Shown piece by piece: positions 63,327-64,000 of a DNA stretch of 64,000 nucleotides. The translations under genes and the position numbers were made by a program. Every line of letters begins with the position of its first letter. The stretch's first letter is position 1. Source of the stretch: Dyella telluris. Its GTDB lineage: Bacteria > Pseudomonadota > Gammaproteobacteria > Xanthomonadales > Rhodanobacteraceae. The stretch spans positions 3,906,001-3,970,000 of the forward strand of contig NZ_CP060412.1 of assembly GCF_014297575.1 (NCBI RefSeq). Direction: 5' to 3'. Under the pieces are notes generated by a model. The model had not been told where the DNA came from. It saw only the letters and a list, made by a program, of their open reading frames with translations, and did not search any database.

Positions 63327-64000
63327 CAATTCACCGCGACATCGGCAAGCAGGCTGCGCGCGAGGCTGTCGCCGCTGGCGCCACGCGTGGTGACCAGTCG
63401 ATGGGCGGCCAGCGGCACGAACAGAGCCTGGATGTCTTCGGGCAACACGTGCTGGCGCCCGCTGAGGAAGGCCCATGCGCGCGCCGCGCCGAGCAGGGCA
63501 AGGCCGGCGCGCGGCGACAGGCCCACGCGTACATCGGCGTGGCGCCGACTGGCTGCTAGCAGTGCCTGCAGGTAGTCGAGCAAGGCGCCGCTGGCCGTTA
63601 CCGCCTGTGCGTGGCGCGAAAGCTCCGCCAAGGCATCGGCATCCAGTTGAGGGGTGAGCTGGGCGAGCAGATCGCGGCGGTCGCTGCCGGTGAGCAGCGC
63701 GCGTTCGGCGGTGGCGTCGGGGTAGTCGAGCGAAACGCGCAGCATGAAGCGGTCCAGCTGCGAATCGGGCAACGGGAAAGTGCCAGCGAGGTCCAGCGGG
63801 TTCTGTGTGGCGACCACGAAGAAAGGCTGCGGCAGTATGTGCGTCTGGCCGTCCACGGTGACCTGGCCTTCTGCCATGGCTTCGAGCAGGGCGCTCTGGG
63901 TCTTCGGCGTGGCGCGGTTGATTTCGTCGGCCAGCAGCAGGCCGGTGAAGATCGGGCCGGGGTGGAAGCGGAACTGCCCCGTCTCTCGCTCGTACACGCT
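63326..64000 (-). CDS. MoxR-type AAA+ ATPase, C-terminal part
   Basis: The gene enters from the right edge; the visible 224 residues lack the N terminus and Walker A. Walker B LLLADEINRATPKTQSALLE, the sensor region VATQNPLDLAGTFPLPDSQLDRFM and the lid with SPRAGLALLGAARAWA identify MoxR. Members are ATP-driven chaperones often paired with DUF58 and VWA proteins, as here. The first codon of the gene is outside the window. Confidence 0.92.
   Translation of the reverse strand, partial: SVYERETGQFRFHPGPIFTGLLLADEINRATPKTQSALLEAMAEGQVTVDGQTHILPQPFFVVATQNPLDLAGTFPLPDSQLDRFMLRVSLDYPDATAERALLTGSDRRDLLAQLTPQLDADALAELSRHAQAVTASGALLDYLQALLAASRRHADVRVGLSPRAGLALLGAARAWAFLSGRQHVLPEDIQALFVPLAAHRLVTTRGASGDSLARSLLADVAVN

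Overview
The window is high-GC chromosomal DNA from a gammaproteobacterium, most likely of the Xanthomonadales (Rhodanobacteraceae/Xanthomonadaceae, near Dyella, Luteibacter or Rhodanobacter). I base this on gene content, not on a search: a MetX-family acyltransferase of the serine O-succinyltransferase type beside a thiol dioxygenase, kdkA with a GT9 heptosyltransferase, exbB-exbD-msbA-lpxK in one run, a SdhE-YgfX pair after sdhCDAB, and several dispersed palindromes. It is mostly core genome. I see no complete mobile element, CRISPR array, prophage or recognisable defence or secondary-metabolite cluster.

Layout. 0-5.3 kb: a leftward group (DUF4190-type membrane protein, SDR oxidoreductase, methyltransferase), an ALDH7-type aldehyde dehydrogenase, tRNA-Arg(CCU) and small unknowns. 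5.3-9.4 kb: an RcsB-like orphan response regulator divergent from a DcaP-like porin and an APC permease. 9.7-15.9 kb: mostly lineage-restricted genes (2H phosphoesterase, DUF2968-like coiled-coil protein, an outer-membrane barrel with an exported Asp/Lys-repeat protein, RcnB-like protein, DUF1579-like protein). 15.9-17.0 kb: 127-bp tandem repeats, then a decayed integrase, GGGGGTA arm-type motifs and tRNA-Leu(CAA), the scar of a lost integrative element. 17.0-18.7 kb: thiol dioxygenase and MetX/SST. 19.1-25.9 kb: complete leftward ccmABCDEFGHI operon for cytochrome c maturation. 26-29.4 kb: DUF3293, kmo, phaB, phaR. 29.6-34.4 kb: MarR-type repressor with a tripartite Emr-type efflux pump. 34.4-38.2 kb: tatD, two glycine-zipper lipoproteins, a SleB-type hydrolase and ygfZ. 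38.3-42.8 kb: succinate dehydrogenase with three candidate helpers (SDHAF4-like, SdhE, YgfX). 42.9-51.3 kb: envelope genes lolC/lolD, comEC, exbB/exbD, msbA, lpxK. 51.3-55.6 kb: a third glycine-zipper protein, DUF6165, heptosyltransferase, kdkA, an MBL-fold protein and a DinB-like protein. 55.7-59.7 kb: tRNA-Ser(GGA), 4.5S RNA, dnaX-ybaB-recR, GNAT and HIT proteins. 59.7-64 kb: Slp-like lipoprotein, then a leftward moxR-DUF58-transglutaminase operon cut by the window edge.

Functionally the window is dominated by respiration and envelope work: heme handling and cytochrome c assembly, complex II and its assembly factors, lipoprotein and lipid A export, LPS core modification and drug efflux. I found no convincing wholly new system. 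The best leads are a palindromic repeat lying in frame inside the ccmH signal-peptide region, the integration scar at tRNA-Leu, the barrel/repeat-protein pair, and the glycine-zipper proteins sharing a CxQCG motif. Candidate operators for the MarR and PhaR genes are also described.
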